A stretch of DNA of 64,000 nt from Nocardia caishijiensis NBRC 108228 (GTDB taxonomy: Bacteria > Actinomycetota > Actinomycetes > Mycobacteriales > Mycobacteriaceae), in NCBI RefSeq assembly GCF_001612825.1, contig NZ_BDBE01000025.1, forward strand, positions 558,001 to 622,000, read 5' to 3'. The notes beneath the pieces were generated by a model. That model searched no databases. It was not told the origin of the DNA and saw nothing but the letters and a program-made list of their open reading frames with translations. Every line of letters starts with the position of its first letter. Positions within the stretch are counted from its first letter, which is position 1. Both the position numbers and the translations under genes were made by a program. This document shows positions 29,806-38,140 of the stretch, one piece after another.

Positions 29806-30962
29806 GAGAGGGTGGCCTTCCGGTTCATGCGGACGAGCAGGTAGAGCAGGAACGGCCCACCGAGCGCGGCGGTGACGATACCCACCGGCAGCTCGACGGG
29901 CAGCAATGCGCGCGAGACGATGTCGGCGCCGGTCACCAGCGCGGCGCCGGTCAGCGCCGAGGCGATGAGCGGTTCGCCGGGTGTGCGCAGCGCCATGCGG
30001 GCGATCTGCGGGGCGGCGAGTGCGACGAAACCGACGGGCCCGACCGCCGCGGTGGCCACCGAGGCCGCCACCACGGACGCGCCGATCAGCAAGGCCTGCT
30101 GCGACTGGATGCGCACACCGAGCACCCGCGTGGATTCCTCGCCCAGCCGCAGCGCGGCCAGTGTGCGCACCGAGACCAGCGCGACGAGGGTGACCACGGT
30201 GAGCGCGACGGCGGCGGGCACGACGCTGGACATGTCGGCCGCGTCGAGCGAGCCGTTGAGCCAGACCTGGGCGCGGGCGGCGTCGGTGAGGCTGGCTCGG
30301 GTGAGCAACCAGCTGATCGCGGACATGAGCACGGCGTTCACGCCGATGCCGATGAGTACCAGACGGAAACCGGTGACACCACGTTCTCCGCCGCCCCCGC
30401 GTCCCCATGCGAGCAGGTAGATCACGACGGCGGTGAGCAGCCCACCGGCGAGCGCGGCCAGGGGAGCGCCGAGGGTCGCGATGAGACCCGTTGCCGCCCC
30501 GCCACTTCCGACGAGAACCGCGACGGCACCGACCGCGGCTCCGGTGGTGATGCCGAGAACATCCGGCCCCGCCAGGGGATTGTGCAGGATGGACTGCATC
30601 AGCGCTCCGGACAGCCCGAGCGCGGCACCGACGACCACGGCGGTGAGCGCGCGGGGCAGTCGCGATTCGAGGACTATGAACCGCTGCGATCGGGAGCCGC
30701 CCCCGCCGAGCACATCGAGTACCCGGCCCAGCGGGACAGAGGTATCGCCGACGGAGATATCCAGGCAGAACAGCACGAACACGGCCACGGCCAACACGAC
30801 GACGAAACCGAACATCACCGGCCGCAGCACCAGCGACAGCGGGCCCACTCGCAAGGCGGGACGCACCTGGCGCAGGTCGGCGGTCGCGACGATGGCAGGC
30901 CGTGCCGCCTCGTTCGCGAGTTCGTCTGCGGCGGTGGGATCGGGTGTGTTCTGCTCGTTCAC
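29802..30962 (-). CDS. Iron-siderophore ABC transporter permease 2 (FecCD family)
   Basis: This 386-residue permease has a polar 45-residue N-terminus and then about nine or ten membrane helices. FecCD signatures are GAALGLSGALMQSILHNPLAGPDVLGIT and VGFVALAAPQIARMALRTPGEP. It forms a heterodimeric channel with the neighbouring permease. It is coupled to both neighbours by 4-base overlaps. Confidence 0.94.
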   Translation of the reverse strand: MNEQNTPDPTAADELANEAARPAIVATADLRQVRPALRVGPLSLVLRPVMFGFVVVLAVAVFVLFCLDISVGDTSVPLGRVLDVLGGGGSRSQRFIVLESRLPRALTAVVVGAALGLSGALMQSILHNPLAGPDVLGITTGAAVGAVAVLVGSGGAATGLIATLGAPLAALAGGLLTAVVIYLLAWGRGGGGERGVTGFRLVLIGIGVNAVLMSAISWLLTRASLTDAARAQVWLNGSLDAADMSSVVPAAVALTVVTLVALVSVRTLAALRLGEESTRVLGVRIQSQQALLIGASVVAASVATAAVGPVGFVALAAPQIARMALRTPGEPLIASALTGAALVTGADIVSRALLPVELPVGIVTAALGGPFLLYLLVRMNRKATLS

Positions 30963-32005
30963 AGTGTCACCAGCTTCTTGCGGCGCACGAGGGTGATGAA
31001 GAACGGCGCGCCGAGGGCCGCCAGCATGACGCCGACCTGTAGTTCACCTGGTCGGGCGACGACGCGCCCGGTGATGTCGGCCACCAGCAGCAACAACCCG
31101 CCCAGCAGAGCCGAGTAGGGGATCAGCCACCGGTTGTCGGGGCCGGTGATGATGCGCGCGATGTGCGGCACCACCAGGCCCAGGAACGCGATCGGGCCGA
31201 TCGCCGCGGTGGCCGCGCCGCTGAGCAGCACCACCGCGACGAGCCCGAAGGCGCGCGCCCGCCCGATGTCGACACCGAGCCCGCGCGCCACGTCGTCGCC
31301 GAGGCCGAGCAGGTTCAGGGCGGGCGCGGCGGCCACAGCCATCCCGAGCCCGAGCACGAGGAACGGCAGCACCTGCCAGAACACGTCGGCCTCCCGGCCG
31401 TTGACCGTGCCGACCACCCAGAACCGGTAGGTGTCGAGGGCGGCGTTGTCGAGGACGACGACGGCGTTGGTCATCGCCTGGAGGAACGCGGTCACCGCCG
31501 CCCCGGCCAGGACCAGGCTCAACGGACTGGCCTTGCCGCCGCCGATCGAGGAGACCCCGAACACGATCACTCCCGCGATCGCGGACCCGGCGAAGGCGAA
31601 CCAGATGTACTGACCGGGCGCGGTGAAGCCGAACAGGTAGATGCTCAGCGCCGCCAGGAACCCGGCGCCCGCATTCAGTCCCAACAATCCGGCATCAGCG
31701 AGCGGATTCCGGGTATACCCCTGGATGAGCGCGCCCGCGACCCCCAGCGCCATCCCGGCGATGAGGGCCAACGCGGTGCGTGGAAGACGCAGCTCACGCA
31801 CGATTTCCTCGGCGGTGGAGCGGGCCGGGCATCGGAACGGGCCGCCGTCGCAGCCGAGAGCGTGTGCGACGGCGTCGAACACCGTGGACGGTGCGAGCGA
31901 GCGGGTGCCGATGACGATGCTGGCGACGACCGCCACGGTGAGCAGTACAGCGAGCAGGGCAAGCCCGGTCAGACGACGGCGTCTGACGGTGCCAGGGTGG
32001 ATCAC
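30959..32005 (-). CDS. Iron-siderophore ABC transporter permease 1 (FecCD family)
   Basis: This 348-residue first gene of the transporter operon has FecCD signatures GMALGVAGALIQGYTRNPLADAGLLGLN and IAFLGLVVPHIARIITGPDNRWLIP. The start is an ATG at 32005 (MIHPGTVRRRRLTGLALL). An IdeR-type iron box lies 46 bases upstream, so the operon is probably derepressed in low iron. Confidence 0.94.
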   Translation of the reverse strand: MIHPGTVRRRRLTGLALLAVLLTVAVVASIVIGTRSLAPSTVFDAVAHALGCDGGPFRCPARSTAEEIVRELRLPRTALALIAGMALGVAGALIQGYTRNPLADAGLLGLNAGAGFLAALSIYLFGFTAPGQYIWFAFAGSAIAGVIVFGVSSIGGGKASPLSLVLAGAAVTAFLQAMTNAVVVLDNAALDTYRFWVVGTVNGREADVFWQVLPFLVLGLGMAVAAAPALNLLGLGDDVARGLGVDIGRARAFGLVAVVLLSGAATAAIGPIAFLGLVVPHIARIITGPDNRWLIPYSALLGGLLLLVADITGRVVARPGELQVGVMLAALGAPFFITLVRRKKLVTL

Positions 32006-32050
32006 GGCGACGAACTTCTCCTGCCTCGAAACCGGACACGACTTGTGAAG

Positions 32051-32069
32051 TCTGGTAAGCCTAACCTAT
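32051..32069. promoter_or_regulatory. IdeR/DtxR-type iron box
   Basis: On the reverse strand the site reads ATAGGTTAGGCTTACCAGA, matching 15 of 19 positions of the IdeR consensus TTAGGTTAGGCTAACCTAA. It lies between the divergent permease operon (46 bases to its start) and the FhuF-like gene (48 bases to its start), so one site can control both. Confidence 0.8.
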
Positions 32070-32116
32070 GTTCCGAGACATCATCGTCACGGGAACCAAC
32101 CGTTCGAGGAGGTTCG

Positions 32117-32824
32117 ATGCCCGAGCCCGTCACCACCACCACGACCCGCAGCACCACCGCGTTCGATCGCGCCTGTGCACGGTTGCAAGCACTGCAACCC
32201 GAGCATCCGCGGGTCTATGCCGTGGCGGCGATGGCCGGACAGGGCAAACGCCGGTGGTGGCACGTGCCCAACGGGCTGAGCGAGGGCCGCGTCGAACTGA
32301 TGTACCGCAGGCACGCGGCGGAGATGATCAACGACGACATCGCCGCCGAGGTGGTGGCGACCGCGCTCATCCACGCCGTGGTCGGCCGGGTCACCGCGCT
32401 GTTCGTGATGTCGGCCCAAGCCTGGGATCCGGGCCGGGACAACCTGTGGATCCACCACGACAACGACGGCGGCATCGACTGGGCGGGCTTGTCCGACACC
32501 ACGATTCGCGTCGTCGACGGTGACTCCCGCTCCGCTGGGCCCGGCACCGTCGCGCTGCCGTGCGAGGCGGCGATGGCGGTGTGGCTGGTGCAGCGCAGCG
32601 CCTCGTCGCTGATCCCGTTGCAGTCGGTGCTCACCCGCTGCTCCGGTCTGTCCGCGCGTCGGTTCTGGTCGCTGGTCGGTGAATCCGTCGTCGGCGCCGC
32701 GACCTATGTACCCGATCTGGCGCGCGTCGATGCCGCCGCCGGGGCGCGGCGCGGGCAGTTGCTGCTCACCGCGTTCGAGGAACGCGGGTTGCCCGTGCGA
32801 CGTAGCAGCGTGCTGCAGCGCTGA
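32117..32824 (+). CDS. FhuF-like / IucA-C-terminal-type iron protein (tentative)
   Basis: This 235-residue soluble protein has LMYRRHAAEMINDDIAAEVVATALI, a weakly FhuF-like region with LWIHHDNDGGIDWAGL and the phrase LTRCSGLSARRFWSLVGESVVGAA. FhuF-type ferric reductases usually end in a cysteine cluster binding [2Fe-2S], but here the end is RRSSVLQR with no cysteine. Reductase function is therefore doubtful. The shared iron box and the divergent iron transporter support a role in iron acquisition. The ATG at 32117 is preceded by GAGGAGG. Confidence 0.65.
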   Translation: MPEPVTTTTTRSTTAFDRACARLQALQPEHPRVYAVAAMAGQGKRRWWHVPNGLSEGRVELMYRRHAAEMINDDIAAEVVATALIHAVVGRVTALFVMSAQAWDPGRDNLWIHHDNDGGIDWAGLSDTTIRVVDGDSRSAGPGTVALPCEAAMAVWLVQRSASSLIPLQSVLTRCSGLSARRFWSLVGESVVGAATYVPDLARVDAAAGARRGQLLLTAFEERGLPVRRSSVLQR

Positions 32825-32869
32825 GCGCGTCGCGCGCTTCGACCCGACGGTCGCGGGTATAGGTTCCGC

Positions 32870-34174
32870 ATGACCGATGTCCTGAAGCGGGCCGTCACGA
32901 CGCCGCTGCTGTACTTCTTCATCCTCGGCGACATTCTCGGCGCCGGGGTGTATGTGCTGGTGGGTTCGGTGGCTCGGGAATCCGGCGGTGCGGTGTGGTT
33001 GCCGCTGGTCATCGCGCTGCTGCTGGCCACGCTCACCGCGGGGTCGTATGCCGAACTCGCGACGAAGTTCCCCAGGGCGGGTGGGTCGGCGCATTACGTC
33101 ACCCAGGCGTTCGGGCCCGCGGCGGGATCGTTCGTCGGGTTCTGCATGCTGGCCGCCGGGGTGGTTTCGGTAGGAGCGCTGGCCAGGGCGTTCGCCGGGG
33201 ACTACCTGCGCGCGCTGGTCTCGGCGCCGGTCGTGGTGGTGGTCGTGGTGTTCCTCGTGCTGCTCGCGGCACTCAACATTCGGGGCATCCGGGAGTCGTT
33301 GGGCGCCAACGTCGCCGCCACCCTGGTCGAGGTCGGTGGGCTGCTGCTCATCATCGGGCTCGGCGTCTGGGTGATGCTGCGCGGTGACGCCGACCTGAGC
33401 AGGCTCACCCAGATCGGCACCGCCGAACAGGGCGCGGTCGGTGCGGTGCTGGCTGGCTCGGTGCTGGCGTTCTATTCCTTCGTCGGGTTCGAGACCTCGG
33501 TGAATCTGGCCGAGGAGGTGAAGGATCCGCGCCGCTCCTATCCCACCGCGCTGTTCGGCGCGTTGCTCACCGCCGGGGTGGTGTACGCGCTGGTCGGCGT
33601 GGTCGCCAGCGCCACGGTGCCCACCGACACGTTGGCGGAGTCGAGTGGACCGCTGCTGGAGGTGGTGCGGGTCGCCGGTGAGGTGCCCGACTGGTTGTTC
33701 AGTGTGATCGCCCTGGTCGCGGTCGCCAACGGGGCGCTGCTCACCGGCATCATGTCCTCGCGGCTGGCCTACGGCATGGCCCGTGACGGCCTGCTGCCCC
33801 CCGCGCTGGCCCGGATCCTGCCCGGCAGGCGCACCCCCTGGGTGGCGATCCTGGCGACCTCGGCGGTGTCGTTGTTGCTGGCGCTGACCGGTGAGGTCGA
33901 TTCGCTGGCGGCCACCCTGGTGCTGTTGCTGCTGTTCGTGTTCGGGTCGGTCGACGCGGCGGTGCTCGTCTTGCGCCGCGAACCGGGCGAGCCGGGGCAC
34001 TTCCGCATCCCGACGATCGTGCCGTGGCTCGGTCTGGCGTCGTGCCTGTTCCTGTTCACCCGCATCGACGGCGAGGTCTGGGCTCGCGGGCTGATCCTCG
34101 TCGGTCTCGGCGTACTGCTGGCCGTGGTGAACGCCGTCCGTGCCCGCCGCGATGAAACCGGGGCGAACGGGTAG
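32870..34174 (+). CDS. APC-superfamily amino acid permease
   Basis: This 434-residue permease has 12 predicted membrane helices. It starts with TTPLLYFFILGDILGAGVYVLVG, the unwound first helix typical of APC transporters. YAELATKFPRAGGSAHYVTQAFG and FYSFVGFETSVNLAEEVKDPRRSYP are characteristic family blocks. It likely moves amino acids or polyamines; the substrate cannot be told. It follows the FhuF-like gene by 45 bases in the same direction, and a 49-residue acidic protein follows it. Confidence 0.92.
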   Translation: MTDVLKRAVTTPLLYFFILGDILGAGVYVLVGSVARESGGAVWLPLVIALLLATLTAGSYAELATKFPRAGGSAHYVTQAFGPAAGSFVGFCMLAAGVVSVGALARAFAGDYLRALVSAPVVVVVVVFLVLLAALNIRGIRESLGANVAATLVEVGGLLLIIGLGVWVMLRGDADLSRLTQIGTAEQGAVGAVLAGSVLAFYSFVGFETSVNLAEEVKDPRRSYPTALFGALLTAGVVYALVGVVASATVPTDTLAESSGPLLEVVRVAGEVPDWLFSVIALVAVANGALLTGIMSSRLAYGMARDGLLPPALARILPGRRTPWVAILATSAVSLLLALTGEVDSLAATLVLLLLFVFGSVDAAVLVLRREPGEPGHFRIPTIVPWLGLASCLFLFTRIDGEVWARGLILVGLGVLLAVVNAVRARRDETGANG

Positions 34175-34204
34175 AGCGAAGCGAGGACACGAAGGAGGAC
34201 AACC

Positions 34205-34354
34205 ATGACCGGCACCGACAAGGACGACGACACCACCGAACCCAAGGGCGGTCGGCCTGGTCCGAGCGACGAAGGCAAGGACGGCGGGATGGCCACCCGC
34301 GAGCTGGCCCCCGAGATCGCCGAGACCGAACACGCGCAGGAACCGCCGGACTAA
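34205..34354 (+). CDS. Small acidic hydrophilic protein, 49 residues
   Basis: An ATG at 34205 with a strong AAGGAGGACAACC ribosome site begins a 49-residue protein (start MTGTDKDDDTTEPKGGRP, end HAQEPPD). It is rich in D, E, K, G and P, has no hydrophobic segment and is likely disordered. It lies 30 bases after the permease stop and its TAA overlaps the convergent acyltransferase stop. Function unknown. Confidence 0.6.
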   Translation: MTGTDKDDDTTEPKGGRPGPSDEGKDGGMATRELAPEIAETEHAQEPPD

Positions 34355-35715
34355 CCGATCACGGCGTCACCGAGCAGTCGGAACGAGCGCAGCAGCAGCT
34401 CACCGTAGTGCTCGGGGTCCGGCATCATCGTCGCGTTGGTGGTGACGGTGACGGCCAGTTCCGCGCCCTGCGAGGTGATGAGATGACGCAGGCCGTCCCC
34501 GTCGTGGATCGGCAGCGCCCCGAGCACCCGCACCAGCGCCCGCCCAACGAAGCGCAGGTCGTCGCGCACCGGTGGCACGTTGCTGATCGTGGTGTTGCTC
34601 AACGGGATCGCGGTGGCCTGGTCGAACCGGCGCAGAGTGCGCGCCCAACCCGCCGCGCGCAGCAGCAGCGCGGGCGCGGTCTCGACGCGCGACTCCATGC
34701 GCAGAGTGGCCGGGTCGGCGGCGGTGGCCTTGGCCCGGGTCGCCGATTCCTTGATCGCGAGCAGTCGTCGCACCGGGTCGTCGATGTCGGTGTGCAGATC
34801 GACGAACATCTGGGTGAGCTGATTCACCGAGTCCCATTGCGCCACACCCCGCATCGACATCGGCACCATGGCGGCCAGTGAGGCCTCCGGTGTCTCGTCG
34901 TGTTCGGCGAGGTAGGCCGCGAGGGCACCCGCCACGGTGGTCAGCATCAGGTCGTTGACGGTGACCCGTACCGGGCAGGCGGCCTGCACGGCGCGGACCT
35001 CGCTCATCGGCAGGGTGACGACATGCAGGATCGGTGGTGCGTGGATGTCGCGGTTGAAGCGGGTCACCGGCTGCCGGGTCACCGCGCCCGCGCCGTCGTG
35101 TCCCCGAGTCCTGGCCATACCGAGGGCGAAGCGCGCGGGAGCGGTGAGCACCGAGGCGGCGGTCCGCACCGCCGTGCCGATCAGATCGTCGCCCGCCAGC
35201 TCGACGTCGGGGGCGGGGGAGTCACCGAACAGCGCGGCCTCGAGTTCGCGGGTCGCCACGCCGTCGCACACGCTGTGGTGGAGTTTGAGCACCACCACCG
35301 TCGCCGTCCCGATGCCCGGCACCTCGCGTACTCGGTCCAGGACATGGATCTCCCACGGCGGCTTCGCGAGATCCATTCTGGCCGAGACGAGTTCGGCGAT
35401 CCGTGACCGCGCCGCGGTCCAGGTGCCCGGCGCGTCGAGGAGGACGTGATCCGCCATGTTCGCGACCGGGGCCGGTACCCAGTGGGGCAGGTCGAGATCG
35501 AAGGGAATGCGGCGCAGACGGCGGTGGAACAGGGGAGCGTGGCCGAGGCGGGCGCGGGCCCACTCGCGCACCCGGTGTGCGTCGAGCGGCGCGTCACCGT
35601 CGTCGGCGAAGAAATACACCGCGACGATGTGGGACAGGTGCCGATCGGTCTCGTCGTAGACGAAGACCGCGTCGCGCGGCGCCAATCGCGTGGTGCCTAC
35701 CCGCAGCGTGCTCAC
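34351..35715 (-). CDS. WS/DGAT-family acyltransferase (wax ester / triacylglycerol synthase)
   Basis: This 454-residue O-acyltransferase has the HHxxxDG active site as HHSVCDG (146-152), the early motif LAPRDAVFVYDETDRHLSH and the late SNTTISNVPP region. These enzymes esterify acyl-CoA to diacylglycerol or long alcohols, making storage or envelope lipids in Nocardia, Rhodococcus and Mycobacterium. The GTG at 35715 overlaps the stop of the antigen-85 gene by 4 bases, so the two are translationally coupled. Confidence 0.93.
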   Translation of the reverse strand: MSTLRVGTTRLAPRDAVFVYDETDRHLSHIVAVYFFADDGDAPLDAHRVREWARARLGHAPLFHRRLRRIPFDLDLPHWVPAPVANMADHVLLDAPGTWTAARSRIAELVSARMDLAKPPWEIHVLDRVREVPGIGTATVVVLKLHHSVCDGVATRELEAALFGDSPAPDVELAGDDLIGTAVRTAASVLTAPARFALGMARTRGHDGAGAVTRQPVTRFNRDIHAPPILHVVTLPMSEVRAVQAACPVRVTVNDLMLTTVAGALAAYLAEHDETPEASLAAMVPMSMRGVAQWDSVNQLTQMFVDLHTDIDDPVRRLLAIKESATRAKATAADPATLRMESRVETAPALLLRAAGWARTLRRFDQATAIPLSNTTISNVPPVRDDLRFVGRALVRVLGALPIHDGDGLRHLITSQGAELAVTVTTNATMMPDPEHYGELLLRSFRLLGDAVIG

Positions 35716-36749
35716 AGGCCGAGCGCTGTCGCCATCATCGGCCAGGAAGCATGCAGATCGTCTTCCCAATAGCCCCAGGAATGGGTTCCGGTGGCACGCA
35801 TGTTGTAGGTGATGTTCGTGCGGCCGAGTTCCCGTGTGCGCTGAGCCATTTGCGCGGTGCAATACATTGTCGCGGCTTCGATTCCGCCGCCCACGAGCAT
35901 TTGATTCTGCAGAATGGACGCGGGGTTCTTGCCCTCGATGTGCACTCGCGGATTCGCGAGGGTGTCGTGCACACCCGGCAAGCCACTTCCGGCGGCGATA
36001 TAGATCGGGATATCGGGCAGTCGGTGCGCTTGCACATACGGGTCGTGTTCGCGCCAGGCCGGGTCGCCTGCCGGTCCCCACATGTTCTCCACCTTGCCAC
36101 CGCCGAGGCGGACAACCAGGGAGACGAACTCGCGACCCACCGGATCGCTGGTCATCGCGCAGCCGCTGTAGGAGGCGACGCTTCGATAGAGCCTCGGGGC
36201 CTGAATGGCCAGGTCGAGAACCGAACTACCGGCCATCGAGATACCGGCGAGCGAGTTCACCCCGGTGGTGCCGAAGGCCGCGTCGATCACCGGCGGCAAC
36301 TCCTGGGTGAGAAAGGTCGTCCACTTGTTCACACCGTTGTTCTCCAGGTTCTTCGCCAGTCCTGGATCGGGCTGCTGCCAGTCGGTGTAGTAGCTGAACG
36401 CGCCTTCCATCGGCATCACGACATTGACGTGCTTTCCGGCGAAGAACTCGGTCGCATTCGTCTGACCTGCCCAGTTGGCGGAGTCTTCGCCGCCGCCCGC
36501 GCCGTTGAGCAGATACAGCGTCGGTGCGGGAGTCGCGGTGTCGGCGGGGCGGAGCACCCGCAGCGCGATGGTGCGATCCATCGACGGCGAATAGACGCTG
36601 ATCTCGGCGGTCTGGCCGATCTGGCCGCGGCTCACCAGCTCGGCGCCGGGTACGGCGTTCGCCCGCGAGGCGTCGGTGAGCGCGGGGGCTGTGGCCAGGG
36701 CGGCGGCACAGGCCGCGGCGAGGAGTGTACGGAATGCGAGGTGGTTCAT
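35712..36749 (-). CDS. Antigen-85-type mycolyltransferase / esterase
   Basis: This 345-residue secreted alpha/beta hydrolase has a signal peptide ending near residue 32. YLLNGAGGGEDSANWAGQTN holds the oxyanion region, the nucleophile is S171 in GISMAGSS, and the catalytic histidine is H323 in GTHSWGYWEDDLH. Ag85/Myt proteins transfer mycolic acids to trehalose, arabinogalactan or, in corynebacteria, to small porin peptides. The neighbouring WS/DGAT gene and the two tiny peptide genes upstream suggest an envelope lipid role. Confidence 0.92.
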   Translation of the reverse strand: MNHLAFRTLLAAACAAALATAPALTDASRANAVPGAELVSRGQIGQTAEISVYSPSMDRTIALRVLRPADTATPAPTLYLLNGAGGGEDSANWAGQTNATEFFAGKHVNVVMPMEGAFSYYTDWQQPDPGLAKNLENNGVNKWTTFLTQELPPVIDAAFGTTGVNSLAGISMAGSSVLDLAIQAPRLYRSVASYSGCAMTSDPVGREFVSLVVRLGGGKVENMWGPAGDPAWREHDPYVQAHRLPDIPIYIAAGSGLPGVHDTLANPRVHIEGKNPASILQNQMLVGGGIEAATMYCTAQMAQRTRELGRTNITYNMRATGTHSWGYWEDDLHASWPMMATALGL

Positions 36750-36785
36750 GGGTGGTGCGTGCCTGCTGACTTCTCGAAGTGCGGC

Positions 36786-36813
36786 CGGGGGCCGACTGGT
36801 CGGCCGGCCCCCG
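36786..36813 (-). terminator. Hairpin between peptide genes and mycolyltransferase gene
   Basis: CGGGGGCCGAC and GTCGGCC-GG-CCCCCG form a strong stem with a 2-base loop. It lies between the stop of the 38-residue peptide gene and the mycolyltransferase start. It may partly terminate or stabilise the short peptide transcript so that peptides are made in excess. Confidence 0.5.
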
Positions 36814-36828
36814 AGACAGAACGGAGGG

Positions 36829-36945
36829 CTACTTGCCGGGCGACGGCGTGCCGCCGCTGGCCGAGATGAGCGCCTGCACGAAGGGCAACGCCGCGTTGCT
36901 GAGGCTGCCCGCGCCGGTCTCGAGCAGTTCGTAGAGGGATCCCAT
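36829..36945 (-). CDS. 38-residue signal-less hydrophobic peptide (pepA)
   Basis: The ATG at 36945 has a clear CAGGAGAAAAAC ribosome site. The peptide starts MGSLYELLETGAGSLSN, continues with a hydrophobic stretch (ALPFVQALISA) and ends GGTPSPGK. It has no export signal and no basic N-terminus. The start is shared with the next peptide (MGSL-x-ELL), so the two are paralogues or partners. Size, acidity and serines in small-residue contexts recall corynebacterial PorA/PorH channel peptides; this is inference. It is 79 bases upstream of the mycolyltransferase gene on the same strand. Confidence 0.7.
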   Translation of the reverse strand: MGSLYELLETGAGSLSNAALPFVQALISASGGTPSPGK

Positions 36946-37016
36946 GTTTTTCTCCTGGTGGTGAAGGGTGGATCAAGCTCGCGTCAGGGGCGAGCCGGGT
37001 GACCGGATGGCGCGGT

Positions 37017-37130
37017 TTACGGGAAGAACGCTTCCACCGAACCGAGGAAGACGGCCAGCAGGCCATCGCCTTCGGCCGCCGAACCGAGTCCCGCGATGGC
37101 CGCGGTCAGAAGCTCACTCAACGAGCCCAT
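37017..37130 (-). CDS. 37-residue signal-less hydrophobic peptide (pepB)
   Basis: The ATG at 37130 has a strong AAGGAGAG ribosome site five to six bases upstream. The peptide starts MGSLSELLTAAIAGLG and ends LAVFLGSVEAFFP. It has four acidic and no basic residues and could form one amphipathic or transmembrane helix. It is the first gene of a same-strand series: pepB, pepA, mycolyltransferase, WS/DGAT. No family assigned. Confidence 0.7.
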   Translation of the reverse strand: MGSLSELLTAAIAGLGSAAEGDGLLAVFLGSVEAFFP

Positions 37131-37770
37131 GTATCTCTCCTTGCGTTGTGGCCACATCAGGCTTCGATGTGACGCCGGTAACGTAACCCTCCATCCGTGG
37201 TGTGGCAACCAGATGTTTCACTCTGTCCGAACTGTTCATATTTTTCTTCCGCTCGGAATCAACTTGCGGATTGCCGGTGAAAGTCGGGCGGACTAGGTGT
37301 GACCTGTGGTTACTGCCACTGTCTGGCACAGCTATTGGCCGTGTTGTGGTGAACATCGGCGTACGCGGAGGGTCTGTCAAGGGGGCTGTTCTCCACTATG
37401 AGCTGCGGCAGTGTCCGCGGCTCGCGCTGCGTCTGCGAGCGTGCTCGGCGCTCGTGTGAGTTGTGAGCGACACGTTCACTCCGCTCGAACGCGGGGAATC
37501 GAGGTGCGAAAAGGGCGTTGCCGGAAGGATGCGCAAGCCCCTTCTTTCGGGGGTTGTGCGTCGATGCGATTCCCGGGTCCGACGGTCCACGGCCGTTGGG
37601 TAGTTATGCCGCAGAGCTATTGAAGCGTAACTATTGCTCCCGCGCGAACGGGTCGGGGCGGGTTGATCGACGCGCTCCGACCCGTCCGCCTACTCGCCCG
37701 CACGCGGCGTGTCGCCGCTGGGCGTGGAACAGGGCACCCGTGGTCCACACCCGCTGCAGTGACCACTGCG
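37131..37770. other. AT-richer region without a confident gene
   Basis: About 640 bases upstream of the peptide genes. The 37,170-37,350 part is clearly less GC-rich than its surroundings (for example TGTTCATATTTTTCTTCC), which suits a promoter region or foreign DNA. Frames here have poor codon bias. I see no RNA gene. Confidence 0.5.
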
Positions 37771-37923
37771 AGGCTCCGTCGGCATCACGTGTTCGATACC
37801 GGCAACCACGTCGCGAACTCGCCACCGCACGCACAGCGACGCTGTGTCCCAACCGGATTCGTCGAGTCCGGTCAGCAGGTCGAACAGGCCCGCGCGTTCG
37901 TCGGCCACGCGCCGCCAGACCAT
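37771..37923 (-). pseudogene. Fragment of a maleylpyruvate-isomerase/DinB-like (mycothiol-dependent) protein
   Basis: The reverse strand encodes about 50 residues beginning MVWRRVADERAGLFDLLTGL and continuing WDTASLCVRWRVRDVVAGIEHV, which matches the N-terminus of the TIGR03083-type family. After about 37,771 the similarity stops, and no frame restores it. A complete protein would be 200-270 residues, so this is a remnant. Confidence 0.6.
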
Positions 37924-37954
37924 GTCCGCCGTCGGGTTCGAACGTGAGACCCTC

Positions 37955-38140
37955 ATGGGCGAACTGGCCGCGCTGCGGCGCCGCGAGGCCCTGCTGTGGG
38001 CGGTGACACAGAGTTCCGGCGCGGCCGACGAGGTGGTGGATCTGGTTGCGGCCGTGGTCGAACCGGTCACCTCCGGCGCTACCCACCGGTGGCTCGTCGA
38101 CGCCCTGACCGCTTCGGTCGCGCGAGAACGGGAGAGTTGA
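37955..38140 (+). CDS. Small hypothetical protein, possibly a gene remnant
   Basis: A frame with good GC3 codon bias encodes 61 residues starting MGELAALRRREALLWAVTQ and ending VARERES. An in-frame ATG at 37922 lies head-to-head on the reverse-strand fragment start. No ribosome site is visible. The region is gene debris, so this may be the tail of a broken gene rather than a working one. Confidence 0.35.
   Translation: MGELAALRRREALLWAVTQSSGAADEVVDLVAAVVEPVTSGATHRWLVDALTASVARERES

Noticed and set aside
32087..34333. A 748-residue reverse-strand frame
   Set aside because: Antisense to the FhuF-like and APC permease genes; no recognisable motif and biased composition.
37931..37950. tRNA T-loop-like GGTTCGAAC
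   Set aside because: No acceptor, D or anticodon stem can be formed around it and it lies inside a frame with coding bias.
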